The position numbers were made by a program, and so were the translations under genes. DNA of 64,000 nt from Serripes groenlandicus. Taxonomy: Eukaryota; Mollusca; Bivalvia; Cardiida; Cardiidae. The notes beneath the pieces were generated by a model. It ran no database searches. It was not told the DNA's origin and worked only from the letters and a program-made list of their open reading frames with translations. The number at the start of each line of letters is the position of its first letter. Positions within the stretch are counted from its first letter, which is position 1. Location: positions 55,139,782 to 55,203,781 of the forward strand of contig JASEVX010000013.1 of assembly GCA_031761405.1 (NCBI GenBank), written 5' to 3'. Shown here piece after piece: positions 11,406 to 23,383 of this stretch.

Positions 11406-11960
11406 AGGTCAGATGGAAGCAATTCATTTACCATAGGTGACCATTGTAGCGTTTTGGGCTTTGGCTCTTTCCCAACAGTAGAACTAACCCAGAAACCTAT
11501 ATTCAATCAAAGTTCATAAACAAAACTACCAAAAAGCAACAAACTTTGGCACATGCTATACACCTTTTTTTTTTTTTAGCTATGACGTCAAATCAAAGGT
11601 CACCCTATCGTTATGAAAATGGCTCCTAAGCTGTCAATAAAGCTAAAAGCAAACAATGTTTTGTTTACAAATCAGTCGGAGGGTATTCAACTTTATTATA
11701 AACACTTTCAACTTTCAACAAAATCAGTATTGTCCAATGGGAGACCCCAGTCGTGGCACTACGGTCATGGTGGAGTGCCCTTGGGCAAGGCACATTTTCT
11801 AGCCTAGTACTGGTTTGTTTACCCAGGAATCATGAATAATTAAATTTAATTGCGCGCTAAATTACCTTAGCTGTCGATGCGCCATAAAACAATATACATT
11901 CATTCCAATGGGAGACCACTTCAGTCTTATGCATCGTCTGAAATCCACTGGACAAAATTG
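11406..11960 (-). mobile_element. MITE-1, copy 4 (inverted, interrupted)
   Basis: A second reverse copy immediately after copy 3, beginning AGGTCAGATGGAAGCAATTC. It is interrupted by a SINE with a 13-bp target duplication at 11734/11905. Its distal end merges into the GGCCGAATA repeat block rather than finishing in TTTGACC. Confidence 0.65.
11747..11904 (+). mobile_element. 5'-truncated SINE (tail family 1)
   Basis: The body runs from CCAGTCGTGGCACTACGGTC through GGAGTGCCCTTGGGCAAGGC to ATGCGCCATAAAACAATA. It is flanked by the perfect 13-bp duplication CCAATGGGAGACC (11734-11746, 11905-11917). The tRNA-like head present at 15327-15556 is absent, as expected for truncated reverse transcription. 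The TGCCC..GGGCAAGGCA core resembles conserved SINE central domains, by memory of V-SINE/Deu-type cores. Confidence 0.8.
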
Positions 11961-12110
11961 TCAGCCCGGCAAGCTGAATCCGGGTGTATTCGGCCCAAAA
12001 TTTATTCGGCCTGGTCTTTTTCAGGTCAAAATTAATTAGGCCTGGTCTTTTTAGGCCCAAAATTTATTCGGCCTGGTCTTTTTCGGCCTATTTTTTTTTT
12101 AATATATATT
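11960..12110 (+). repeat. TTCGGCC tandem block
   Basis: Units of about 43 bp carrying ATTCGGCCTGGTCTTTTT and CCCAAAATTTATTCGGCC repeat three times with small differences. The same motif occurs inverted at about 36910-36990, next to another GGTCAAAGGG-type MITE end. Confidence 0.65.
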
Positions 12111-12517
12111 TTTTCGAAGTTTAGACTCGCAAAAGTATTCTTATTGATTATGATTGGGGAAATAATTAAACTTATTATTATTATTATCTCAGTATTGTAT
12201 TGGGAGTTTACCAATGTGGCGATATTTTTTCGGTAGGCTAGTAATGAAATCATAAAAATACTAATGTGAATCTTAACTCCGAAAACATTATGAACGCGAG
12301 TAAGGATGTTATTTTGTTGTTATTAACGATAATATTCTCAAACCAACACATAGAGTTTTCAAGAACTGTTTATTTGAGCAAGGGAGAATAATGAAAAATC
12401 ATATTTAAAAAAATATAATTAATGTTAATAGGCAAAGCCTAGGTCGTTTGAAAGCAAGAACAGTACTTAAGCAGTGTCAGTCCACAAACAAGAAAATAAT
12501 TTTAAAAAAATATTGAA
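12111..12517. other. AT-rich spacer, nothing recognised
   Basis: AT-rich sequence with short homopolymers and ATTATTATT runs. No coding or repeat feature was recognised. Confidence 0.4.
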
Positions 12518-13031
12518 ACAAGAGTACCGCAAACGGTACATAATACACCCGTCAGGAACTTCTTTGTAAGTTTCCTCTTTGTTTTGATATATTGTTTGCT
12601 TGCAACATGTAAAAAGTTAATAAAGTCGTTCAGGAATAAGTTGTTAAAGGAAATGTGAACTTGATCTGTGACACATGATTACAAAGCCATATACAAAATT
12701 TCAGGTCAATAGTTCAAAGAATGTAGGAAAAAATTGCGGAAAACCAATATTCTAAGTCCAAAAAGGTGCATAACTCATTCAAAAATTGACGAAATTCGAG
12801 GAAATGTGATCTTGATCTGTGACACTTGATTACAAAGCTATATACATAATTTCAGCTCAATACATCAAAGCATGTAGAAAAAAAGTGCGGAAAACAAATA
12901 TTCTAAGTCCAAAAAGGGGCATAACTCATTCAAAAATTGACGAAATTCAAGGAAATGTGAACTTGATCTGTGACACTTGATTACAAAGCCATATACATAA
13001 TTTCAGCTCAATACATCAAAGCATGTAGAAA

Positions 13032-15180
13032 ACAAGAGCTGTATGAGGACAGCGCGCTCGACTATATGCCGCTTATTCACATAAAGCACTACTTCATTAT
13101 ATTGCACTTAAGGACTATTAACCCTTTCCCTCATATGGCAATTCTGCAGCAGACGACTTTGAACATATTTTGTCAAAACATAGAAAATCTCCATAATTGA
13201 ATGGATAACCTATGACAAAAACTAGAAAACATTGTGGCAAAATTTTCTAAGTAATTCAAGGGCCATTACTCCATATTTAGGATACAATGGAGTTATCTAA
13301 CCTAATTGTACGATGGTCCTTAACAAATGTGTGAAGTATGAAGTGATTTGAATTATGGAACTTAAACGTTGAGCTAAACGCAAATGTTAAAACTGACCGA
13401 GTCCAAAAATAGCAAAACCTTAAAAAAAGGTTTACCAAATGTTTGACATCATGCAAAACCCGTTTGATATATATTGAAGAATTATATTTGATAAATGAAT
13501 GATCATAATTAGAAAGGAATGTAACCAAAAATTATGAATTTATCTAAAATTCTTAAAATCAAACAAAAATCATGTTATTTATTCCCAAAAAGTCACACTC
13601 AGCATCTTCAACATACAATGTGAAGAAAGGTATTATATGTAATTATATTCCAAATATGAAAGCCCTAACACAAGTACTTATTGAGAAAAATTTAAAAATT
13701 AAATGAAAATGCCAACTTGCCCTAAAACTTTAACCACCCAAAATCATGTTTTTTACCCCAAAAAGAAGGTCACACTCAGCATCTTCAGCATTCAATGTGA
13801 ATAAACGTATAAGATGTAACTACATTCCAAATATTAAAGCCGTAGCACAAATACTTATTGAGAAAAATTAAAAAATTAAATGAAAAGGCCAACTTGCCCT
13901 AAAACTTTAACCACACAAAATCACGTCTTTTACCCCAAAAAGAAATTCACACTCAGAATCTTCAGCATACAATATGAAGACAGGTATTAGATGTAATTAT
14001 GTTCCAAATATAAAAGCCCTAGCATAAGTACTTATTGAGAAAAAAAATATATAAAAAAATTCCAACTTGCCCTAAAACTTTAACCACCAAAAATCAGGTT
14101 TTTTACCCCAAAAAGAAGGTCACACTCAGCATCTTCAGCATTCAATGTGAAAAAATGTATAAGATGTAACTAAATTCCAAGTATTAAAGCCGTAGCACAA
14201 ATACTTATTGAGAAAAAATAAAAAATTAAATGAAAATGCCAACTTGCCCTAAAACTTTAACCACCCAAAATCACGTATTTTACCCCAAAAAGAAGGTCAC
14301 ACTCAGCATCTTTAGCATTCAATGTGAAGAAATGTATAAGATGTAACTAAATTCCAAGTATTAAAGCCGTAGCACAAATACTAAATGAGAAAAAATAAAA
14401 AATTAAATGAAAATGCCAACTTGCCCTAAAACTTTAACCACCCAAAATCACGTATTTTACCCCAAAAAGAAGGTCACACTCAGAATCTTCAGTATACAAT
14501 ATGAAGACAGGTATTAGATGTAATTATATTCCAAATATAAAAGCCCTAGCATAAGTATTTATTGAGAGAGAAAAAAAAAATAAAATAATCCAACTTGCCC
14601 TAAAACTTTGACCACCGAAAATCAGTTTTTTTACCCCAAAAAGAAGGTCACACTCAGCATCTTCAGCATTCAATGTGAAGAAATGTATAAGATGTAACTA
14701 AATTCCAAGTATTAAAGCCGTAGCACAAATACTTATTGAGAACAAATAAAAAATTAAATGAAAATGCCAACTTGCCCTAAAACTTTAACCACACAAAATC
14801 ACGTCTTTTACCCCAAAAAGAAGGTCACACTCAGAATCTTCAGCATACAATATGAAGACACTTATTAGATGTAATTATATTCCAAATATAAAAGCCCTAG
14901 CATAAGTAATTATTGAGAGAAAAAAAAAAAAAAAAATCCAACTTGCCCTAAAACTTTAACCACAGAAAATCATGTTTTTTACCCCAAAAAGAAGGTCACA
15001 CTCAGTACCTTTAACATTCAATGTGAAGAAAGGTATAAGATGTAACTATATTCTAAATATTAAAGCCCTAGCACAAATACTTATGAATGAAAATGCCAAC
15101 TTGCCCTAAAACTTTAACCGGACGCCGACGCCGGGGCGAGTAGTAAAGCTCTCATATTCTTCGAATAGTCGAGCTAAAAA
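13032..15180 (+). mobile_element. Helitron-like non-autonomous element, family B
   Basis: Starts ACAAGAGCTGTATGAGGACAG then CGCGCTCGACTAT, and ends ATAGTCGAGC then TAAAAA, so GCTCGACTAT and its inverse lie just inside the two ends. The interior has nine units of about 176 bp with TTACCCCAAAAAGAAGGTCA, CACTCAG and GCCCTAAAACTTTAACCAC, then CGGACGCCGACGCCGGGGCG. It is inserted in an A-rich part of a family D unit. A 5' part of a piggyBac-type MITE lies at 13118-13243. Confidence 0.75.
13118..13243 (+). mobile_element. piggyBac-type MITE fragment (left half)
   Basis: TTAACCCTTTCCCTCATA followed by the CAGCAGACGACTTTGAACAT core and AACATTGTGGC; the right inverted end is missing. Confidence 0.6.
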
Positions 15181-15326
15181 GTGCGGAAAACAAATATTCT
15201 TAGTCCAAAAAGGGGCATAACTCATTCAAAAATTGACAAAATTCGAGGAAATGTGAACTTGATCTGTGACACTTGATTACAAAGCCACATACATAATTTC
15301 AGCTCAATACATCAAAGCATATAGAA

Positions 15327-15556
15327 TGTATATTGTTTTATTGTTTTATGGCGCATCGACAGCTAAGGTCATTTAGCGCGCAATTAAATTTAATTATTCA
15401 TGATCCCTGGGTAAACAAACCAGTACGTACTAGGCTAGAAAATGTGCCTTGCCCCAGGGCACTCCACCATGACCGTAGTGCCGCGACTGGGGATCGAACC
15501 CGAGACACCCGGTTTCGAAATCCCCGACACTAACCAGTCGAACACAGCGGATTCCT
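15327..15556 (-). mobile_element. tRNA-derived SINE (full head)
   Basis: Read on the minus strand it begins with a tRNA-like head carrying TGGTTAGTG (A-box-like) and GGTTCGATCCC (B box). The same TGCCC...GGCAAGGCA core and ATGCGCCATAAAACAATA tail as at 11747 follow. Flanks TCAAAGCATATAGAA (15312-15326) and TCAAAGCATGTAGAA (15557-15571) form a 15-bp duplication with one mismatch. Confidence 0.8.
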
Positions 15557-16249
15557 TCAAAGCATGTAGAAAAAAAGTGCGAAAAACAAATATTCTAAGT
15601 CCAAAAAGGAGCATAACTCATTAAAATATTGACGAAATCCCAGGAAATATGAGCTTGATCTGTGACACATCAGTACAAAGCCTTATACAAAATTTCAGCT
15701 CAATAGCTCAAAGTATGTAAGAAAAAAGTGCGGAAAACCCGAACGGAGGGACGGAGGGAGGGACATGACCATACAATAATACGTACCGTTTTTAAGAAAC
15801 GGTCGTATAAAAACCTGAACTTATCATGTATCCAAGTTAAATTAAATTCATTCATAAATTTTATTGCATTAAAATATACTTGTTTCATAGCAAACACAAA
15901 CAGATTAACATAACTAAGAGATTTTGGATTAACAGAAGAGAATAACATAAACATTATGGATTAATAGAAGAGAATTACATAAACATTAAACCCACACAAT
16001 TGTTCGTTTTAACCCCTCGTCGCGCGTAGATGAGTTGTATGTCGTATGCGAAAAGCGCTGGCCAAGATCAGTCCATATATATATACAGATTGATTTTTAT
16101 CTGCACTTCGCACTTAATACTTCACAATCTTTCCTAAAATATACAAGCAATGTAAGATGAAAAAATATAAGTTGGTAGAGTCCGATTTAGAAATACGGCT
16201 ACGAAAGAGTTAATTTAACTTCATCATCTATGCTCACCCCAGCAGGCAC

Positions 16250-16385
16250 ACAACGTTCTTTCAACGTTGAAATATAGTCACGACGTCGAACAACGATATT
16301 ACAACGTTGAAACAACGTCGAAGATACAACGTTGAAATTCTATGTTGTTACAACGTTGAAACAACATCGAAGTTACAACGTTGAA
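16250..16385. repeat. ACAACGTTGAAA short-repeat block
   Basis: The palindromic AACGTTGAAA/TTCAACGTT motif recurs about six times within 135 bp after CCCAGCAGGCACACAACGTT. I recall AGCAGGCACACAACG-type starts from marine DNA elements, so this may be one end of such an element; no matching opposite end was found. Confidence 0.5.
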
Positions 16386-17012
16386 AAATGGTTGTCATGC
16401 TGACGATGTATCAATGTTCTCACCTTTGTTATTTTTTACATGTTTTTACCAGAGACATATAAACACCATCTCTGTGTTTACCTTAAAAGTTTTTATATTC
16501 ATTCCTGCAATAGGATACAGTTATTTGGTATACACACACTGATAAACATGTGTTGTAAATGCCGTTTGGAAATTTGAATTATAACGGTGACGTAATTGTT
16601 TTAAATGACGTCATTCACGTGCCACGTATGTCATAGTGAAAGAGGGAAACAGATCAAGGTATTGACGCGGGAATAGCTCAATCCTAGACGATAGCTTCCA
16701 TGTAAAACGGCTACAAATAACAGATTTGTATTTATAGTGAATTAGGTAATAATATATTCATTATTTGTTTATTTTGTTTCAATACACACTTTATTAACGA
16801 TTTTCTTGAAATTCTGTTTGGTATTAGATCTAGTTATGTTTACAGCATATCCAGATACGAAATTGTTTGTTTTTTGGTTCGTACCAAAATGTTTTCGTGC
16901 CACCTGCTTGATCCAATTTCAAATTATTTAATTATACTAGTTTTTCCTCCTTAGTTTAAATATGATTTCAAAATATCTTCTTCTTTTAGGTTTGAATATA
17001 TGAGTGTAGCCT

Positions 17013-17022
<10 letters not shown>

Positions 17023-17056
<34 letters not shown>
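17023..17056 (+). repeat. Poly-G tract
   Basis: Uninterrupted run of about 34 G after a T run. Its true length is uncertain because such tracts are error-prone in sequencing. Confidence 0.8.
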
Positions 17057-17057
<1 letters not shown>

Positions 17058-17857
17058 AAAAACATAAATTTTGATGAATTTTAATTGATTTTGAGAATAG
17101 GAAATAGTTGGTTAAATTTTACATTTAGGTCAGACACGGGTGGCAACATCCATTGTCCTTATTGCATAGCTTGTCCCAGAGCCTGTAAGGACAAGTGAAA
17201 TTTTATCAGGGTTCGACATTAACGGGATTCCGTGATCCCGAGGATCGTATATTTTAGTGAGGAATCTTTCATCCCACTGGCTGGCGATTCCGTTTTTCTT
17301 ACTTTTGTTCTTCCCTTTAGTTATATAAGTATTAAAATATCAGGTTTTGTTGCGAAAAACAGTAATAAGAATGACCCATGAATTTGCATTTCCGGCTTTG
17401 ATAATAAACATAAGCAGATCAAGTATGAAGAACAAGGTCACACTCTAAATAGCAGTTCAACAAGAGCTGTCGGAGGACAGCGCGCTCGACTATTCCACTG
17501 CTTATTTAAGTTACTAATTAAGAGATAATGGACTCTAATGTAGTTGCATGCAAAACATTAACCACAATTTCTTAGTGGGTGATAATTTGCATTATATACA
17601 GGATAGTGTTATTTAACATGATTATTTTCATAGGTGTGATAGTTAGAAAGGGTTGTATAACTAGCTTTCAATGGAATGCATCAAGTAGTTACTAAGATAT
17701 GGACTCTTAATGTAGTTTCACGCAAACCTTTAACCATAATTTCTAAGTAAAATCAAAGCACTGAAATTGCTGTGGGACGGTACCCATTGTATGAGGGGGG
17801 AAAAGATGGTCAACTTTTCTATTTTTTGGAAAGTTACAACACAAGTCACATAATTTC

Positions 17858-18517
17858 AAACAAGAGCACCGCCCGCGGGTGCTTGATGCTCGTCTGATAC
17901 CCAGTTTCTGACCCAATATGACCCATATTTGGACTTGACCTAGATATCTTTAAGACAAACATTCTGACCAAATTTCAAGCTGCTGAAGCAAAAAATGCGA
18001 CATCCAAAGTGATAACAAGATTTTCCTTCAATTTGACCTAGTGACCTAGTTTTTGACCCAGCATAACCCATATTCGAACTTGACCTAGATATTTTTAAGA
18101 CAAACATTCTGACAAAATTTCAAACTGCTTATATACAAATTGCGACCTCTGGAGTGTTAACAAGATTTTCCCTCAATTTGACCTAGTGACCTACTTTTTG
18201 ACCCGACGTGACCCATGTTCGAACTTGACCTACATATCATCAAGACAAACATTCTGATAAAGTTTCAACATGATCAAGTTGAAAATGTGGCCTCCAGAGT
18301 GTTAACAAGATTTCCCTTCAATTCGACCTAGTGACCTAGTTGTTGACCTCATATGGCCCAGTTTCGAACTTGTCCAAGATTTTATGGAGATGAACATTCT
18401 GATAAACTTTCATGAAGATTGGATACAAAATGTAGCCCGTAGAGTGTTAACAAGCTCAAATGTTGACGACGCACGACGGACGGACGCCGGACAAAATGTG
18501 ATCACAATAGCTAAAAA
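17858..18517 (+). mobile_element. Helitron-like element family C (nested)
   Basis: Starts CAAGAGCACCGCCCGCGGGTGC, which contains a GCACC/GGTGC hairpin. It continues with units carrying GACCTAGTGACCTAGTTTTTGACC and AAACATTCTGAC, then GACGGACGGACGCCGGAC and CACAATAGCTAAAAAT. It is shorter at the 3' hairpin than the copy ending at 39368. Confidence 0.7.
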
Positions 18518-18629
18518 TACAAGAAATGTAAAAGCAAAAAATCCAAATGTTTGACCCAAAATCCCATTTGACATGTTGAAGTATATTATTTATGAAATAT
18601 GTGTGCACAATTTGAAATCAATCTAACAA

Positions 18630-19824
18630 ACAAGAGGCCCAAGAGGGCCAGTATCGCTCCACGACCATAAGGCAAAAATCAAATCTCCAAACAGCCCTGC
18701 CCCCTGGTGGCTATTTTTTTTACCAACCACCATGGGTTAAAGAAATCTTGTAGAGTGTCACCCAAGGAATGTTTCTGCAAAATTATTTGAAAATTGGCCC
18801 GACACTTTCGGAGGAGAGGATATTTTAAGTTTTCACTATGGTCGTATAAGGCAAAATAGCCCCGCCCTCTGGCAGCCATGTTTTTCAACCAATCAACATG
18901 GCTTGAAGGAATCTGATAGAGGGTCACCCGATGAACATTTCTACAAAATTATTTGAAAATCGGCTGAACACTTTCGGAGATGAAGATTTTTTAAGTTTTC
19001 ACTATAGCTATATAAGGCAAAATAGTCCCGCCCTCTGGCAGCCATGTTTTTCAACCAATCAACATGGCTTGAAGGAATCTGATAGAGGGTCACCCAATGA
19101 ACATTTCTACAAAATTATTTGAAAATCGGCTGAACACTTTCGGAGAAGAAGATTTTTTAAGTTTTCACTATAGCTATATAAGGCAAAATAGCCGCGCCCC
19201 CTGGCGGCCATGTTTTTCAACCAATCAACATTTCTTGAAGGAATCTAATAAAGGGTCACCAAAGGAACATTTCTACAAAATTATTTGAAAATCGGCCTGA
19301 CACTTTTGGAGGAGAAGATTTTTTAAGTTTTCTCTTTAGCCATTAAGCAAAATAGCCCCGCCCTGTGACGGCCATGTTTTTTTACCAATCAACATGGCTT
19401 GAAGGAATCTGATAGAGGGTCACCCATGGAACATTTCTACAAAATTATTTGAAAAACTGCTGAACACTTTTGGAGAAGAAGATTTTTTAAGTTTTCACTA
19501 TAGCTATATAAGGCAAAATAGCCCCGCCCCCCTGGCGGCCATGTTTTTTGCCCAATCAACATTTCTTGAAGGAATCTAAAAAAGAGTCACCCAAGGAACA
19601 TTTCTACAAAATTATTTGAAAATCGGCCTGACACTTTTGGAGAAGAAGATTTTTTAAGTTTTCACTATTTTTTTCTTTCGGTTGCCATGGAAACCACAAT
19701 TATGGATGGATAAAAAAAAATTGAAGGAATTTAAGAGAGGACATTGAGAGGATGCTTCCCATGAAGTTTCAACCAAATTGGCCAAGTGGTTAGGGAGAAG
19801 AAGTCGTTTAAAGGAAAAAGTTTA

Positions 19825-19868
<44 letters not shown>

Positions 19869-19926
19869 CGACGGACAATTCGCCATGACATAAGCTCACC
19901 TGGCTTTCAGCCAGTGGAGCTAAAAA
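18630..19926 (+). mobile_element. Helitron-like element family A, copy 1
   Basis: Starts CAAGAGGCCCAAGAGGGCCA then GTATCGCTCCACG, and ends CTGGCTTTCAGCCAGTGGAG then CTAAAAA. The 5' hairpin is GGCCC/GGGCC and the 3' hairpin CTGGC/GCCAG; GCTCCAC and GTGGAGC form subterminal inverted repeats. Six units of about 166 bp follow (18700-19670), then GTTGCCATGGAAACCA and an (ACGC)n tract at 19826-19868. Frames beginning MNISTKLFENRL are artefacts of the array. Confidence 0.8.
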
Positions 19927-20200
19927 TGAGGGAGCTTTGATCAAATCTCAAAGTCAACCAAAAACCACAAAAATCATGTTTTTTACCCCAAAAAAAAGGT
20001 CAAACTCAGTATCTTTAGCATTCAATGTGAAAAAGGGTATTAGATGAACAAGTTTTCCAAGTTTCAAAGTATTATGTTTGATAGTTTCCATGTAAGTGAG
20101 CTAAACGCAAAACTTAACCAACCCCGACGCAGACGACGACGACGATCAAGTGACGACAATAGCTTGTTTGTTTTTTTCAAAAAATCAGACGAGCTAAAAA

Positions 20201-20600
20201 TGTAAACAAAAAAGCAAAAATGCATACAGTTCAAACATTTATTTAAGACAGGGTTAACCCCTTATTTCCAGAGATCTATAATTAAACTCTTGACTTGTAG
20301 ACAGTAGATACAGTTAGATAAACAAACACATTTGTGATAGGTAATTTATCACATGGATAAACCCTACAGCAGATGATTTGAAAATGTTTAACTAAAGATA
20401 TTGGTAAATCTGTATTGATGAAACTAAATTTTAAAAGTCAATAAAACATTGAGAAAACTGTCGAAATTTCTCATACCATCCATCTGTTGAAGATTAGACA
20501 TTAACATGTGTCTGTAGTGTAGAAAGGGTAACATAGTACCTATAGCAAAGCTATTATCTATAGTATCTAAAGAATCAACTTAATTTTAACACTCTTAGTA
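20201..20600. other. Unassigned AT-rich DNA
   Basis: No recognised gene or repeat boundary. Confidence 0.35.
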
Positions 20601-20872
20601 AAGAGGCACGCAAGGAAATTTGAGAGAAATGTGGTGACTACAGTGTTTACAAAATATTTCTCAATATTGGCCTAGTGACCTAGTTTTTAGCCAGACCATA
20701 TTCGAAGTTAGCCTAAATATCATCAAGATAAACATTCTGGTAAAGTTTCATCATGCTAGAGTTAAAAACATGGCTTCCAGAGCATTAACAAGATTTTTCT
20801 TAAATTTGATCAAGGGACCTAATTTTTTACTCAACATGACCAATGTCTAAATTGGCCAGTATATCATCAAGA

Positions 20873-21978
20873 ACAAGAGGCCCAAGAGGGCCAGTATCGC
20901 TCCACGGCCGTAAGGCAAAAATCAAATCTCCAAACAGCCCTGCCCCCTAGTGGCCATATTTTTTACCAACCACCATGGCTTAAAAGAATCTTGTAGAGTG
21001 TCACCCAAGGAATGTTTCTGCAAAATAATTTGAAAATCGGCCTGACACTTTCGGAGGAGAGGATATTCACCAAGTTTTCACCATAGCCATATAAGGCAAA
21101 ATAGCCCCACCCCATGGCGGCCATATTTTTGAACCAATCAACATGGCTTGAAGGAATCTGATAGAGGGTCACCCAAAGAACATTTCTACAAAATTATTTG
21201 AAAATCTGCTCAACACTTTCGGAGAAGAAGATTTTTTAAATTTTCACTATGGTCATATAGAGCAAAATAGCCCCGCCCTCTGCCAGGGTTTTTTTTCTGA
21301 AAAAGGGGAAGGGGCCTGGGGCCTTTGAGAAGGGGAAAATTTCGCGGCATTTTAGAATAAAGGGGAAAAATTGTAAACTAGTATAAAACTATAATGTGCA
21401 TGTTTAACTTTTATCATTACAAGGCCATCTGTCTATTTTTCATGTTCTTGAACTCCTCCACTAGATTGTCATAATCCAGTTCACTCAAACTATACCACTG
21501 TCAAGGGTCGAAATTTGCAAGATTTTCTACTTGCATTTTTTCGCAAGTGCTATTTTTTGTTACTTGCTAAATGAGAAAACAACTTATTAGAACTTTAATT
21601 TTAAGCAACACAATGTGAACTACAATAGTGCAATACACTGTTATGGTCAATCATGAATGTAATGTAAATATGGTCCAAAACATGCTGTGAAAAGAAGCTG
21701 CTGAGACTGTCAGATATACAACATAGTCTAAAAACTGTGTTTCCATTTCTTGCTCCATATGACAAAGTATGGGGTCTTTTCTGACTTAGTCAAGACAACA
21801 TCCATCTTGTCACAGTAGTTTTTGGGTCATATTCTCTAAGGGCAACATCAGCAACTTTAATTCTCATCAAAATATCAAGTATTTCAGCACCAAGCCTACA
21901 CCTCAAGTCAAATTTTATTCTGTCCATTGTGGAAAGATAAAGGAGATTTAAGCTAATGTTCAAAAGTGAAATATGAAA

Positions 21979-22023
<45 letters not shown>

Positions 22024-22971
22024 CGGAGGGGAATTTATATTTTTAGGGGAAAAACTATGCTTATTTTCCGAGGGGAAGGGGCCGTTAAGCGGCCCCTTTT
22101 ATATAAGGTAAAAAAAACCTGTCTGGCGGCCATATTTTTTGACCAATCAACATGGCTTGAAGGAATCTGATAGAGGGTCACCCAATGAACATTTCTACAA
22201 AATTATTTGAAAATCGGCTTAACACTTTCGGAGAAGAAGATTTTTTAAGTTTACACTATAGCTATATAAGGCAAAATAGCCCCGACCCGGGCGGCCATGT
22301 TTTTCCACCAATCAACATTTCTTGAAGGAATCTAATAAAGGGTCACCCAAGGAACATTTCTACAAAATTATTTGAAAATCAGCCTGACACTTTCGGAGAA
22401 GATTTTTTAAGTTCTCTCTTTAGCCGTATAAGGCAAAATAGCCCTCTGGCGGCCATGTTTTTTTACCAATCAACATGGCTTGAAGGAATCTGATAGAGGG
22501 TCACCCAAGGAACATTTCTACAAAATTATATGAAAATCTGCTCAACACTTTCAGAGAAGAAGATTTTTTAAGTTTTCACTATGGTCATATAAGGCAAAAT
22601 AGCCCCGCCCTCTGGCGACCATGTTTTTCGACCAATCAACATTTCTTGAAGGAATCTAATAAAGGGTCACCCAAGGAACATTTCTACAAAATTATTTGAA
22701 AATCCGCCTGACACTTTCAGAGAAGAAGATTTTTTAAGTTTTCACTATTTTTTTCTTTTGGTTGCCATGGAAACCAGAAATATGGATGGATCAAAAAAAA
22801 TTGAAGGAATTTAAGAGAGGACATTGAGAGGATGCTTCCTATGAAGTTTCAACCAAATTGGCCAAGTGGTTAGTGAGAAGAAGTCGTTTAAAGGAAAAGG
22901 TTAACGCACGCACGCACGCACGACGGACAATTTGCCATGACATAAGCTCGACAAGCCAGTGGAGCTAAAAA
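20873..22971 (+). mobile_element. Helitron-like element family A, copy 2
   Basis: Same ACAAGAGGCCCAAGAGGGCC start, ~166-bp array, GTTGCCATGGAAACCAGAAA, ACGC tract and GTGGAGCTAAAAA end as copy 1, but the 3' hairpin is reduced (GCTCGACAAGCCAGTGGAG). It is interrupted by a TIR element at 21284-22121 inside one array unit. Confidence 0.75.
21284..22121. mobile_element. TIR element with CAGGG ends inserted in an array unit
   Basis: Left end CAGGGTTTTTTTTCTGAAAA, right end GGTAAAAAAAACCTG. Removing it restores the unit GCCC-TCTGGCGGCC, and TCTGC (21279-21283) versus TCTGG (22122-22126) is a probable short target duplication. Inner GGGGAAGGGGCC motifs are subterminal on both sides. A poly-T of about 40 lies at 21979-22019. 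There is no transposase frame, and the superfamily was not determined. Confidence 0.6.
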
Positions 22972-23166
22972 CTGTCTGACAAAGTTTCAAGCCGCTAAAG
23001 TCAAAATTGTGGTCTCTTAAGTGTTAAATCAAGATTGTCCTACAACTTGGCATAGTGACCTAATTTTTTAACAAACATTACCCATATTCAAAATAAATAT
23101 AATAAAAACAATAATTCTGACAAAGTTTCAGCATATGCTCAAGCTAAAAGTGCCGCTTCCAGAGTC

Positions 23167-23383
23167 TTAACCCTTTCCCTCATACGACAATTCTGCAGCA
23201 GACGACTTTGAACATATTTTGTCAATTGATACAAAACCTCTATAATTGAATGGATAACCTATGACTAAAAGTGGAAAACATTGTGGCAAAAGGAGAAATT
23301 GCTTGTTTTGAGCAATTTCTTCTTTTGTCTCTATGTTTTCAAAAAGCCATCTGAAGCAGAGGCGTCAGAATGCGTCTATATGC
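23167..23383 (+). mobile_element. piggyBac-type MITE, right end lost
   Basis: TTAACCCTTTCCCTCATACG followed by the CAGCAGACGACTTTGAACAT core, the AAAGGAGAAATTGCTTG hairpin arm and GCGTCTATATGC. The expected GGGAAAGGGTTAA is replaced by AGCGATTTTTTTCC, the start of the next element. Confidence 0.7.

Larger units (their letters stand above)
12518..15813 (+). mobile_element. Helitron-like non-autonomous element, family D (nested host)
   Basis: Starts ACAAGAGTACCGCAAACGGT and ends with the hairpin ACCGTTTTTAAGAAACGGT then CGTATAAAAA. The interior has ~150-bp units containing ATAACTCATTCAAAAATTGACG and GAACTTGATCTGTGACAC. The element is split by a family B element (13032-15180) and a SINE (15327-15556); joining the flanks restores the repeat unit. 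A GGAGGGACGGAGGGAGGGAC tract precedes the 3' hairpin. Confidence 0.7.
15814..17458. other. Unassigned DNA with small repeats
   Basis: Contains ACAACGTTGAAA repeats (16250-16385), a poly-G tract (17023-17056) and a hAT-like left end CAGGGTTCGACATTAACGGG near 17211 without an identifiable right partner. No convincing gene was seen. Confidence 0.4.
17459..20200 (+). mobile_element. Helitron-like element family B, second copy (nested host)
   Basis: Starts ACAAGAGCTGTCGGAGGACAG then CGCGCTCGACTATTC, and ends GACGAGCTAAAAA at 20200. The internal ACCCCAAAAAAAAGGTCAAA unit matches family B. A family C element (17858-18517) and a family A element (18630-19926) are inserted in it. The 3' CGACTATTC-complementary arm has decayed to CAGACGAGC. 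Confidence 0.6.
20600..23166 (+). mobile_element. Family C array interrupted by family A element
   Basis: Units with GGCCTAGTGACCTAGTTTTT and AAACATTCTGGTAAAGTTTCA occupy 20650-20872. The array resumes after the insertion with CTGTCTGACAAAGTTTCAAG at about 22972 and runs to 23166. The left and right ends of the parent element were not identified. Confidence 0.55.

Noticed and set aside
18931..19288. Two frames beginning MNISTKLFENRLNTFG
   Set aside because: Both are the same repeat unit of a tandem array translated twice.
21973..22170. Poly-Phe open frame
   Set aside because: Created by a poly-T tract inside a TIR element.
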